NCBI GenBank assembly: GCA_020432045.1
Contig: JAGQHB010000055.1
Location: 1-55,003, forward strand
From: Dehalococcoidia bacterium
GTDB lineage: Bacteria; Chloroflexota; Dehalococcoidia; Tepidiformales; Tepidiformaceae
Length of the DNA stretch: 55,003 nt
Direction: 5' to 3'
This document shows positions 33,412 to 40,955 of this stretch, piece after piece. The number at the start of each line of letters is the position of its first letter. The first letter of the stretch is position 1. The notes beneath the pieces are model-generated. The model searched no databases, was not told where the DNA came from, and worked only from the letters and a program-made list of their open reading frames with translations. The translations under genes and the position numbers were made by a program.

Positions 33412-33507
33412 ATGGCAGAGGAATACGCCCTCATCGCGGTAATGGCGAGTGCACTTGTCATCGGGACGCCGATTCTGATCTGGGCAGTGTCGAAGTTAAA
33501 GATCTAA
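33412..33507 (+). CDS. 31-residue membrane mini-protein B (paralogue of the previous)
   Basis: Same layout as mini-protein A: N-terminus MAEEYALIAV, a hydrophobic helix containing Pro20 and Trp24, and a basic end SKLKI. GGAGGATG precedes the start by the same spacing as in gene A, so upstream signal and reading frame are conserved together. Just upstream, GGCAGC-CGGGA-GCTGCC (about 33374-33390) can form a small hairpin. The remaining bases, 33109-33200 and 33508-33690, contain no other gene that I can support. Confidence 0.65.
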   Translation: MAEEYALIAVMASALVIGTPILIWAVSKLKI

Positions 33508-33690
33508 GCGGCGCACATGGGAGCGGACGCGGACGGTTAACGCGCCAGCTTCGCTTTTCGTGAGCCCCTAACGTGAGTATCGTGCTGCACGGCTGCCAGC
33601 CGATCTGGAAAGCGATCGCCAGGTTCAACATCCGGCGGCACGATGCGTCCGGGCCCAGCCACAGACGGTCACTCACGAGGTAAGCCACTC

Positions 33691-34473
33691 ATGCGAGAGA
33701 ACAGCGCGAAGGCGAAGTGGAGGGCCGGCGAAGTCACGCACGGTGCGTGGTTGTCGGTACCGAGCAGCTTTTCAGCGGAGATCATGGCGCACCAGGGGTT
33801 CGACTGGATAACAGTCGACATGCAGCACGGGTTGCTTGACTACCAGGTGGCCGTGCAGATGCTGCAGGCGATCAGCCAAACGGCCACGGTGCCATTCGTA
33901 CGAGTGCCATGGAACGAGCCGGGGATTATCGGAAAGATGCTGGATGCAGGCGCGTATGGCGTGATCATCCCGATGGTGAACAGCCCGGAAGAAGCGCAGG
34001 CGGCGGTGGCGGCATGCCGCTACTTTCCCGACGGGGCCCGGAGTTTCGGGCCAGCGCGGGCGAGCTATTACGGCGGGGCCGATTACTTTGGCGGCGCGAA
34101 CCGCGAGATCGCAGTGATCCCGATGGTCGAAACAAAGCAGGCCGTGGCGCGGCTGGACGAGATCCTCTCGGTGCCGGGAATCGACGCGGTGTACGTCGGG
34201 CCGGCGGACCTCAGCATCACCCTCGGGCTGCCGCCGGGCATGGACAACGGCGGAGCGTTCGAGGAAGCGCGCAAAGCTATCGCCGCGGCCTGTAAGCGGC
34301 ACGGGGTGACGGCCGGTATCCACGCGAGTGCTGCGCTCGCCGCAAAGCATGCCGCGGCTGGCTACCAGATGATCACGATCAGCAGCGATTCGGGATCAAT
34401 CGCCGCGGGAGCGGCGCGGGATTTGAAGACGGCGCGGGACCAGGCGCCCCAGGGGCAACCCGTCTATCAGTAA
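33691..34473 (+). CDS. HpcH/HpaI aldolase family protein
   Basis: A 260-residue class II (metal-dependent) pyruvate aldolase of the HpcH/HpaI/citrate-lyase-beta superfamily. Motifs: HGAWLSVPSSFSAEIMAHQG, WITVDMQHGLLDY (catalytic His), VRVPWNEPGIIGKMLDAGAYGVIIPMV, VIPMVETKQAV (metal Glu) and VYVGPADLSITLG (metal Asp). The family cleaves 4-hydroxy-2-oxo acids to pyruvate and an aldehyde; the precise substrate is unknown. The ATG at 33691 has GAGG 10 nt upstream. Confidence 0.87.
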   Translation: MRENSAKAKWRAGEVTHGAWLSVPSSFSAEIMAHQGFDWITVDMQHGLLDYQVAVQMLQAISQTATVPFVRVPWNEPGIIGKMLDAGAYGVIIPMVNSPEEAQAAVAACRYFPDGARSFGPARASYYGGADYFGGANREIAVIPMVETKQAVARLDEILSVPGIDAVYVGPADLSITLGLPPGMDNGGAFEEARKAIAAACKRHGVTAGIHASAALAAKHAAAGYQMITISSDSGSIAAGAARDLKTARDQAPQGQPVYQ

Positions 34474-34561
34474 GACAAAGCGCGCAGGAAAGCCGAAGCG
34501 CGGCGCCCGGGCGAATGCGGCGGCGGCGAGTACGGCGACACGTGTTCCGCCCGGAAGCGCG

Positions 34562-35365
34562 GTGCGGGGCTTTTTGCGGCTCGTCCACCCGTTTCCTTCG
34601 CTGCTGGTGACAGCGACGACGGTGGCGATGGCCTTCGTGGCCGACCGGAGCCCCGACACGGGCGTGTTGCTACAGCTGGGGCTGGGGATGCTGCTCTACC
34701 AGTTCACGATCGGGGCCGCGAACGACATCATGGATGTCGCAGAGGATGCGTCCATCAAGCCGTGGAAACCGCTCGTACGTGGCGACCTGACGATGGAACA
34801 GGCGACGCGATTTACGGTGGTGCTTGCACTGCTGGGACTGGCTCTCACGTACTCGTTGCCGCTCGTGCCGTGGCTGATCGGCGTGGGAGGGCTGCTGTGC
34901 GGTCTGTCGTACGACTTCTGGTTGAAGCGGACGCGACTGAGCTGGCTGCCGCTGTCGGTGGCGCTCCCACTCGTGCCGGCGTGGGTGTTCACGTCGCTCG
35001 GGGCATGGGATTCGGTGCTGTGGTGGTTGTTCCCGGCAGGAATTCTTGCGGGGATCGCGGTGCACCTGGCGAACGAACTTCCGGACGCAGAAGCAGGAGC
35101 GCAGCACGGTGGCGCTGTCCAGAGGATGGGGGTGCGCCGGGCCTACGGCGCTGCAATGACAGCACTCGGGGCGAGTGTCTCCGTCTGCGTGATAGCGCTG
35201 GCGTTCACGGCACCGTTCCAGGCGGGGGTCGCGGCGATCGTGGGGGCAGCCGCCTTCATCAGCGCACCACGGGCGACGAAAGTCCTTGGCCGCAATGGGC
35301 TGTTCGGCGTCGTCACGATGACGACGGCGATGCTGGGCGTCGTCTTCGTGTCGGCTGCAAGCTGA
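34562..35365 (+). CDS. UbiA-family prenyltransferase
   Basis: A 267-residue polytopic membrane protein with 7-8 hydrophobic segments. The first Asp-rich motif is NDIMDVAED (54-62), and the second region carries NELPDAEAGAQHGG; both bind Mg-prenyl diphosphate in UbiA enzymes. YDFWLKRTRLSWLPLS follows the fourth helix as usual. Candidate products are a quinone, heme O or an archaeal-type lipid; no pathway neighbours help. The GTG at 34562 begins right at the family N-terminus, with only a weak GGAAG upstream. Confidence 0.82.
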   Translation: MRGFLRLVHPFPSLLVTATTVAMAFVADRSPDTGVLLQLGLGMLLYQFTIGAANDIMDVAEDASIKPWKPLVRGDLTMEQATRFTVVLALLGLALTYSLPLVPWLIGVGGLLCGLSYDFWLKRTRLSWLPLSVALPLVPAWVFTSLGAWDSVLWWLFPAGILAGIAVHLANELPDAEAGAQHGGAVQRMGVRRAYGAAMTALGASVSVCVIALAFTAPFQAGVAAIVGAAAFISAPRATKVLGRNGLFGVVTMTTAMLGVVFVSAAS

Positions 35366-35501
35366 GGCCGTGGCCCGGCTGTCGAGCGGGGTGTTGAGAA
35401 CACAGGCCGCGATCCCGGCTGAACTCGACAGGTTCAGTGATCACCCATCGTGATGCGTCCGTGTCGAACCCGGCGAATATCAGTGCTGTCGCGGCACCCT
35501 G

Positions 35502-35963
35502 CTAGTGAACGTTTGACGGCAGCTTGCGATGGTCCCAGGAGTAGGTGCTTTCGGGGACGATGCGGATAATGACGCGCTTCGGCGAGAGGCGGCCGCCACC
35601 GGAGCCGCCACCGTAGCGGGGGCCCATTCCTTTTGACAGTTGGGCTTCCAGTGCTTCGCGACCGGGGTGAGCGGCATCGATGATCTCGGCCTTGCCTTTC
35701 ATCGCGAGTCCGCGGAGCTCGTTGTAGGCGGTCCCGAGCTCAACCATCGCGGTGACACGTGGGTCGCGCTGGAGATTGACCACTTTCTGGCTGGCACCGT
35801 AGGTGGAAAAGCAAATGGCACCATCGATCACCGCGTACCACATGGCCACCACGTGGGGAAAGCCATCGGGGCCGTTGGATGCGATCTGGATCGTCCTGCC
35901 TTCATCGAGCAGGACGGCTTGCTCATCAGGCGTGAGTTCGATCTGCGAGCGTCGCTTGGGCAT
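35502..35963 (-). CDS. PPOX-class (pyridoxamine 5'-phosphate oxidase-like) flavin/F420-binding protein
   Basis: A 153-residue split-barrel protein. Family pattern: LLDEGRTIQIASNGPDGFPHVVAMWYAVIDGAICFSTYGASQ, then KVVNLQRDPRVTAMVELG. The arrangement (P-H-V-V-A-M-W, then S-x-K-V-x-N-L) is that of the F420/FMN-binding PPOX group rather than true PdxH. The substrate is unknown. GGAGG precedes the ATG. It is convergent with the prenyltransferase gene, with 136 nt between and no clear terminator. Confidence 0.83.
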   Translation of the reverse strand: MPKRRSQIELTPDEQAVLLDEGRTIQIASNGPDGFPHVVAMWYAVIDGAICFSTYGASQKVVNLQRDPRVTAMVELGTAYNELRGLAMKGKAEIIDAAHPGREALEAQLSKGMGPRYGGGSGGGRLSPKRVIIRIVPESTYSWDHRKLPSNVH

Positions 35964-36008
35964 GGGATACCTCCGGAACAGGAATTGTAACGTGACAGGA
36001 GCGCCGAA

Positions 36009-36233
36009 CTAATCGTCGCCGGAACCGAGCCGGGCTTCGATGCGGCGAAGGCGGCGGTCGATGGTGCGGAGAGCGCGGCGCATGAGTGCCATGGTCAAGA
36101 ACACATCGAGCCAGAGCAGGAGGAGGCCGACCGAGAGGAAGACGGCACGGATGATCTCCTGATTGACGACGACGCCGACGACGACGAAGGCGACGCCTAT
36201 CGCGGAGATGATGGACGGAAGGACGATTAACAT
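36009..36233 (-). CDS. Small two-TM membrane protein
   Basis: A 74-residue protein with two hydrophobic helices (VLPSIISAIGVAFVVVGVVV and AVFLSVGLLLLWLDVFLTMA) and an Arg-rich amphipathic tail (RRALRTIDRRLRRIEARLGS) that may form a short coiled coil or lie on the membrane. Function unknown. It lies 39 nt downstream of the IMPase-family gene in the same direction, perhaps the same unit. Confidence 0.6.
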   Translation of the reverse strand: MLIVLPSIISAIGVAFVVVGVVVNQEIIRAVFLSVGLLLLWLDVFLTMALMRRALRTIDRRLRRIEARLGSGDD

Positions 36234-36272
36234 GTCCGGTTTGCCCCGACCCGCCAGGGGGTCGCGTTTCGA

Positions 36273-37076
36273 TTATGCACGTGCTGCGCGTGCCTGCACG
36301 ATCGAGACAAGTTCGCGCTGAACAGCGGGCGCCCCGGCGACCGAGTGCCGGGTGTGGAGATTGGCCGGTGACCCATCCATCGCCGAGATAAGGCCACCTG
36401 CCTCCGTAACGAGGATAAGTCCGGCGGCGATATCCCAGGGGCAAAGGTCGGCGTGAGAGTAGGCGTCCCAAAGACCGGCAGCAACATAGGCAAAGCCGAG
36501 CGTGGCGGAACCGGTAATTCGGACGGACTGGACGTTGGGCCAGATGGAAGCGGCAAGTGCGAGCTGGGCAGTACCAGCATCGGAATCGTAGCCAAGGTCG
36601 AACGAGAGGACGGAGTCGCGAATGGATTGGCGTGAGGAGACGCTCGTTGGTTCGCCGTTAAACGTGCATCCCTGCCCTTGAACGGCGAGCACTTCCCAGC
36701 CGAGGAGGGGGTGGACGGTGAGCCCGAGGACCGCTTTGCCTGCAAAGCAGAGCGCGATGCTAAATCCGAAGTGAGGGATACCCTGGGAGAAGTTCTTGGT
36801 GCCGTCGATCGGGTCGCAAACCCACATCCAGTCATCGGACCAGGAGCCGGAGGCCTCTTCTTCGGAGAGGACGACGTGGGACGGGAATTCCTCGCGGAGA
36901 ATGGCCGTGACAAGCCGTTCGACTGCCACATCGGCCTCCGTAACGACGTTCTTGTCGCCCTTGGCGGTAACGGTGACCCTGCGAAACGAGGCACGGATCT
37001 GTTCGACCGCACGTTCGGCGCAGGCACGGGCAATGGTGACGGCGTCGCGGCCGGATGAGCCAACGGGAAGTTCCAT
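36273..37076 (-). CDS. Inositol monophosphatase family protein
   Basis: A 267-residue Mg-dependent phosphatase. Metal ligands: VVTEADVAVE (44-53), SEEEASG (71-77), CDPIDGTKNF (87-96) and CPWDIAAG near the C-terminus. FSQGIPHFGFSIAL matches inositol monophosphatase/SuhB-like enzymes better than the second family member at 11.5 kb. Substrate could be inositol phosphate or 3'-phosphoadenosine phosphate. Start: the ATG at 37076, where similarity begins; the frame extends 31 codons further. Divergent from the DUF429 gene. Confidence 0.85.
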   Translation of the reverse strand: MELPVGSSGRDAVTIARACAERAVEQIRASFRRVTVTAKGDKNVVTEADVAVERLVTAILREEFPSHVVLSEEEASGSWSDDWMWVCDPIDGTKNFSQGIPHFGFSIALCFAGKAVLGLTVHPLLGWEVLAVQGQGCTFNGEPTSVSSRQSIRDSVLSFDLGYDSDAGTAQLALAASIWPNVQSVRITGSATLGFAYVAAGLWDAYSHADLCPWDIAAGLILVTEAGGLISAMDGSPANLHTRHSVAGAPAVQRELVSIVQARAARA

Positions 37077-37125
37077 CCCCGCAAGATGGCAGGGAGTGCG
37101 TGATCGTGCCAGCGGCCCAGGCGCA

Positions 37126-37131
37126 TAGACT
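37126..37131 (+). promoter_or_regulatory. Leaderless-type -10 box of the DUF429 gene (TAGACT)
   Basis: TAGACT ends 7 nt before the ATG at 37139, in the short divergent gap with the IMPase gene. Confidence 0.45.
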
Positions 37132-37138
37132 GGCGGCG

Positions 37139-37924
37139 ATGACGGCATTCGCAGGCCTCGACCTCGCATGGACGACGACTCACCCTTCGGGCGTTTGTGT
37201 GCTTGAGACGATCGGAGGAACGGCGCGTCTGGTCGAGATTGCTTCGCAGATCACGCCTGTGGAAGTGCTGGCGGCAGACATGCGGGACCTCGGACCAGAT
37301 TCGATCGTGGCTGTGGACGCACCGCTGATACGGCGTGACGGCTGCATGGCGGAACGGGAGCTGGGGCGCGTGTTCGGGAGGTTTCACGCATCGGCATACA
37401 TGGCGAGCATGGCGTTTCTGGAGAGCCGGAAGCCGCCGCTAGATGCGGGGCCGCGGCTCGGGGACGCGCTGAGTGGGGTGGGCTTCACGCTGGACCCGCT
37501 ACTGGTGCTAGCCGGCGGGGGCGGGCGGCGGGCGTTCGAGATGTACCCGCACGCGTTCCATGTGGCGGCGTTTGGGCTGGACGAACGCATCCTCTATAAG
37601 AAGGGCCGCCGAGCGACGCGGCTGGCCGGGATGGCACGGTACCAGGCGCTCCTCGGAGCGTTGCTGGACGATTGGGCGCCGGAGGTAGCGGCTGACGCGA
37701 GGGTGCGGGAACTGCTGGCGCCGGATGCGCTGAAAGCGAAAGGGAAGGCGCTGAAAGCAGTCGAGGATCAGCTCGACGCGATTAGCTGCGCGGTCGCGGC
37801 GTTGATGGCGGGGAGGGACGGAATCTGCCGGGGCGAAGTATTTGGGGACCCGGCGACAGGTTCAATCGCCGTGCCGGGTATGCGGCGGGACTCTCGATTC
37901 ATAGCCCCAACTGCTAGCTGCTGA
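37139..37924 (+). CDS. DUF429 domain protein
   Basis: A 261-residue protein of the DUF429 family, which has a ribonuclease-H-like fold of unknown role. Typical features: an N-terminal FAGLDLAWTTTHPSGVCVL (first acidic residue of an RNase-H-like core), SIVAVDAPL, a MAERELGRVFGRFHASAYM stretch, AFEMYPHA and a C-terminal DQLDAISCAVAALM. These acidic positions could bind metal. Start chosen at ATG 37139, 7 nt after a TAGACT box. A terminator-like hairpin follows the gene. Confidence 0.82.
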   Translation: MTAFAGLDLAWTTTHPSGVCVLETIGGTARLVEIASQITPVEVLAADMRDLGPDSIVAVDAPLIRRDGCMAERELGRVFGRFHASAYMASMAFLESRKPPLDAGPRLGDALSGVGFTLDPLLVLAGGGGRRAFEMYPHAFHVAAFGLDERILYKKGRRATRLAGMARYQALLGALLDDWAPEVAADARVRELLAPDALKAKGKALKAVEDQLDAISCAVAALMAGRDGICRGEVFGDPATGSIAVPGMRRDSRFIAPTASC

Positions 37925-37960
37925 TAGGATTGCCACGGTTCGTACGGCGTTGAGAACGAT

Positions 37961-37987
37961 CCCGGCACGCACGAGTGGCCGGGTTTT
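37961..37987 (+). terminator. Terminator-like hairpin after the DUF429 gene
   Basis: CCCGGC (37961-37966) pairs with GCCGGG (37978-37983), and TTTT follows directly. It separates the DUF429 gene from the carboxyltransferase gene. Confidence 0.5.
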
Positions 37988-38030
37988 CTGCGCGAAGACC
38001 AGATGAAGCATTCAAGGACGGAGAGCCAAG

Positions 38031-39572
38031 ATGGCCGAGCAACTGACCGCTGAACAGAAGCTCAAGCAGCTGGAGGAGCTAAAGGCGCAAGTGGCCCTGG
38101 GCGGTGGGCAGAAGCGCGTTGATGCCCAACACGCACGCGGAAAGCTGACGGCCCGTGAGCGGATCGAGCTACTGCTGGATCCAGGCACATTCGACGAGAT
38201 CGATGCGTTGCTGCGCCCGCGGGGGAGCGACATCCCCGGCGAGTCGGTGGTGACGGGCTGGGGGAAGGTCGATGGGAGGCCAATCTATGTCTTCTCCTAC
38301 GACTTCACGGTTGTGGGCGGCTCCCTGAGCGAGACAGCCAGCGAGAAGATCGTAAAGGTGATGGACCTGGCAATGATGACCGGCGCGCCGGTGATCGGGA
38401 TCCAGGACACCGGTGGCGCACGCATCCAGGACGGGCCGGTGAGTCTCAAGGGCTTCGGTGAGATCTTCGCGCGGAACACACTTGCAAGCGGCGTGGTACC
38501 TCAGATCACGGTGACCATGGGGCCGGCTGCGGGGGGCGGAGCGTATAGCCCGGCGTTGACCGACTTCACTTTTGCAACCGAGGGTTCGGGACAGATGTAT
38601 ATCACGGGCCCGGACGTAATCCGGGCCGTGACGGGCGAGGAGATCTCGCACGAAGAACTGGGCGGCGCACATTCGCTTGCCTCCCGCTCCGGGGTCGCGC
38701 ACTTCGCGATCGCGGGCGAAGAAGAAACGCTGATGGAAGTACGGCGGCTTCTTTCGTTCCTGCCATCGAACAATGCGGAAGATCCGCCAATCATCCAGAC
38801 AGGCGATGACCCGCGACGGGCCGACGACGATCTGCTCGATATCGTGCCGGCGGAATCAAACCGGCCGTACGACATCCGGGACGTGATCACGCGGATCGTG
38901 GACGATGGCGACTTCATGGAAGTCCACGAACTGTTCGCCGCCAACATGGTGGTGGGATTCGCGCGGATGGGCGGCAGGCCGGTGGGATTCGTCGCGAACC
39001 AGCCGAACGTGCTGGCTGGATCGATCGATATCAACGCGAGCCGCAAGGCAGCCAGATTCGTGCGGTTCTGCGACTGCTTCAACATCCCGATCCTGACGCT
39101 CGTCGACACCTCGGGATTCCTGCCGGGGACGACACAGGAGTATGGCGGGATCATCCTGCACGGGGCCAAGCTGCTGTTTGCGTACAGCGAGGCAACGGTG
39201 CCGAAGATCTCGATCATCCTGCGAAAGGCGTACGGCGGGGCCTATGTGGTCATGGGATCGAAGAGTCTGCGTGGCGACGTGAACATCGCCTGGCCGACGG
39301 CCGAGGTGGCGGTGATGGGCCCGGACGGCGCGGTGAACATCGTGTACCGGGATGAGCTTTCGAAGGCAGCAGACCCGGATGCACGGCGGCGGGAGCTGAT
39401 CGCGGAGTATTCCGCGCAGTTCGCGAACCCGTACATCATCGCGGGACGTGGCTACATCGACGATGTAATCGACCCGCGGCAGACCCGCGCGAAGGTAATC
39501 CGCTCGCTGGAAATGCTACAGAACAAGGCAGACAGGAATCCACCGAAGAAGCACGGGAACATCCCGCTCTAG
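38031..39572 (+). CDS. Acyl-CoA carboxylase, carboxyltransferase (beta) subunit
   Basis: A 513-residue biotin-dependent carboxyltransferase of the propionyl-/acetyl-CoA carboxylase beta (PccB/AccD5) type. It contains ERIELLLDPGTFDEID, GAR-I-Q-D-G, GPAAGGGAYSPALTDF (first oxyanion region) and, in the second half, DTSGFLPGTTQEYGGI and RKAYGGAYVVMGSK. Together these transfer CO2 from carboxybiotin to acyl-CoA. The biotin carboxylase/BCCP partner is not in the window. GGAG precedes the ATG. The hydrolase gene overlaps its stop by 1 nt. Confidence 0.93.
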   Translation: MAEQLTAEQKLKQLEELKAQVALGGGQKRVDAQHARGKLTARERIELLLDPGTFDEIDALLRPRGSDIPGESVVTGWGKVDGRPIYVFSYDFTVVGGSLSETASEKIVKVMDLAMMTGAPVIGIQDTGGARIQDGPVSLKGFGEIFARNTLASGVVPQITVTMGPAAGGGAYSPALTDFTFATEGSGQMYITGPDVIRAVTGEEISHEELGGAHSLASRSGVAHFAIAGEEETLMEVRRLLSFLPSNNAEDPPIIQTGDDPRRADDDLLDIVPAESNRPYDIRDVITRIVDDGDFMEVHELFAANMVVGFARMGGRPVGFVANQPNVLAGSIDINASRKAARFVRFCDCFNIPILTLVDTSGFLPGTTQEYGGIILHGAKLLFAYSEATVPKISIILRKAYGGAYVVMGSKSLRGDVNIAWPTAEVAVMGPDGAVNIVYRDELSKAADPDARRRELIAEYSAQFANPYIIAGRGYIDDVIDPRQTRAKVIRSLEMLQNKADRNPPKKHGNIPL

Positions 39573-40234
39573 TGGTGGAACCGGCCCATAAGGGTGACCC
39601 TTATGTCGCGGAGCCCGACGGGCGGCCGCGGGCGACGGTCGCGGTGTTGCACGCGTGGTGGGGTGTGACTCCGGTCATCAGGCGGGTGTGCGACGACCTC
39701 GCGGGGCTCGGGTATGTTGCCGTGGCTCCGGATTTGTTCGGCGGCGAGATCGCGACGACTGCAGCAGAAGCAATGGTGCTTCGCGGGCGACGGCGATCTC
39801 GACCAATGTGGCGAGAGATCGTGGAGTCGATTGGCACTGCCCAACGACTGCATGGCGCGAAGGCGCTGGGCCAAGTCGGATTCTCGATGGGCGGTCACTG
39901 GGCATTGTGGCTGGCGAAGCAGTCTCAGCCGGAGATCCCGCCGATCTCAGCCACGTCTGTGTTCTACGCGGTGCGTGGCGGGGACTACTCCCAGAGCACG
40001 ACTGCTTTCCAGTTCCACCTGGCTGAGACGGACCCATTCGTCAGCGAGAAGTCTGCAGGCCGGCTGGAGCGGGACCTGGTGGCCGGGGGCCGCCAAGCGG
40101 AGTTCTTCCGGTATTCGGGGACCGGTCACTGGTTTTTCGAGTGGGACCGACCGGAGGCGTATGTGAGCGATGCAGCCGCGTTGGCGTGGAGCCGTACGGT
40201 GAGCTTCCTGGATCGGCACCTTCCGGGCCGATAA
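39572..40234 (+). CDS. Dienelactone hydrolase family protein with Ser nucleophile
   Basis: A 220-residue alpha/beta hydrolase. The triad is visible: Ser105 in GFSMGGHWA, Asp154 in AETDPFV and His186 in GTGHWFFE. Dienelactone hydrolases normally carry Cys as nucleophile; Ser here suggests an esterase. AVLHAWWGVTPVIRRVCDDLAGLGYVAVAPDLFGG is the typical family opening. The GTG start overlaps the carboxyltransferase stop codon by 1 nt, so the two are coupled. Confidence 0.87.
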   Translation: MVEPAHKGDPYVAEPDGRPRATVAVLHAWWGVTPVIRRVCDDLAGLGYVAVAPDLFGGEIATTAAEAMVLRGRRRSRPMWREIVESIGTAQRLHGAKALGQVGFSMGGHWALWLAKQSQPEIPPISATSVFYAVRGGDYSQSTTAFQFHLAETDPFVSEKSAGRLERDLVAGGRQAEFFRYSGTGHWFFEWDRPEAYVSDAAALAWSRTVSFLDRHLPGR

Positions 40235-40246
40235 AAGCCCGGCGAT

Positions 40247-40750
40247 CTATTGCGCTGGCGGCTCTACGGCCAGCCCTTCCACGAATTCGAGCCCGGGGAT
40301 CTTGTTAAGTTCCGCGGGCGGGATGATGACTTTGGAACTGCGGTTGCCGCCCCCGACGATCACGCGGTCGCGGCCAAGCACGCGGCTGTCAACCCAGATG
40401 GGCATGTCCAGGGGAAGGCCGAAGATCGTGACTCCGCCGATGAGCATGCCGGTAAGCCCTACGGTGTCGCCGGCGGAAGCGAAGGAGGCTTTGCGGGCGC
40501 CGAGTCGCTGGCGGACGGCGCGGTTCACGTCGAGACGGGTGTGGGCGAGTACGAGGCAGGCGGCGTAATCCGGCGGGTTTGCCCTGGATGCGACGAGGAT
40601 GGTGTTAGCGGAATCCTCGACGGGGATGCCGTAAGCCTGGCAAAAGGCGGCCGTGTCCGCGAGATCGGGATCGCAGGCCATTGGTTCGAACGCGATGCCG
40701 TGGGCTTCGAGGGCGGCGAGGACGGCTGGGTGGAGTTCGATTCCGGTCAT
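40247..40750 (-). CDS. YbaK/EbsC-type aminoacyl-tRNA deacylase
   Basis: A 167-residue protein of the YbaK/prolyl-tRNA-editing domain family, which hydrolyses mischarged tRNA. It contains ANTILVASRANPPDYAACLVLAHTRLD, then LGARKASFASAGDTVGLTGMLIGGVTIFGLP and a conserved DSRVLGRDRVIVGGGNRSSKVII ending. The catalytic-Lys position of YbaK lies in KASFAS. Divergent from cysS: YbaK enzymes correct Cys-tRNAPro, so the neighbour is suggestive. TACGCT ends 7 nt before its ATG. Confidence 0.85.
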   Translation of the reverse strand: MTGIELHPAVLAALEAHGIAFEPMACDPDLADTAAFCQAYGIPVEDSANTILVASRANPPDYAACLVLAHTRLDVNRAVRQRLGARKASFASAGDTVGLTGMLIGGVTIFGLPLDMPIWVDSRVLGRDRVIVGGGNRSSKVIIPPAELNKIPGLEFVEGLAVEPPAQ

Positions 40751-40757
40751 GGGGAGC

Positions 40758-40763
40758 AGCGTA
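40758..40763 (-). promoter_or_regulatory. Leaderless-type -10 box of the YbaK-like gene (TACGCT)
   Basis: On the minus strand TACGCT ends 7 nt before the ATG at 40750. Confidence 0.4.
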
Positions 40764-40795
40764 GCGGCTCCAGTATCGTTGCGGGATCTGGCGGT

Positions 40796-40955
40796 TGGTA
40801 TACTTGGACCATGGGCTTCCGCTTCGGGACGAGGCCGGCATGCCGGTGTATGCAGCGCCGATAGCGGCGCATTTTGCTCGTTGGGCTGTCCCCTTCACGG
40901 GGACTGGATTGATACTGACGGACCGCGGTAACACGCGGCCGCTATGAGGTGCGCT
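40796..40955 (+). promoter_or_regulatory. cysS promoter and structured 5' leader
   Basis: An extended -10 (TG-G-TATACT, 40796-40804) starts a transcript with about 145 nt of leader before the cysS ATG. The leader contains a palindrome CCGGCATGCCGG, a hairpin GCGCCG-AUAG-CGGCGC (40855-40870), a hairpin GTCCCC-UUCAC-GGGGAC (about 40887-40903), and near its end ACCGCGG and CGCGG arms just before the Shine-Dalgarno. ACCGCGG recalls the T-box core of aminoacyl-tRNA synthetase leaders, but the TGGN bulge and flanking helix are not convincing. Confidence 0.4.

Noticed and set aside
33643-33690. Upstream extension of the HpcH-type gene to 33643
   Set aside because: The 16 extra codons have no family similarity, and a GAGG sits 10 nt before the ATG at 33691.
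40880-40955. Annotating a T-box riboswitch outright
   Set aside because: ACCGCGG is present, but the TGGN tRNA-acceptor bulge and the closing antiterminator helix cannot be drawn, so only a structured leader is reported.
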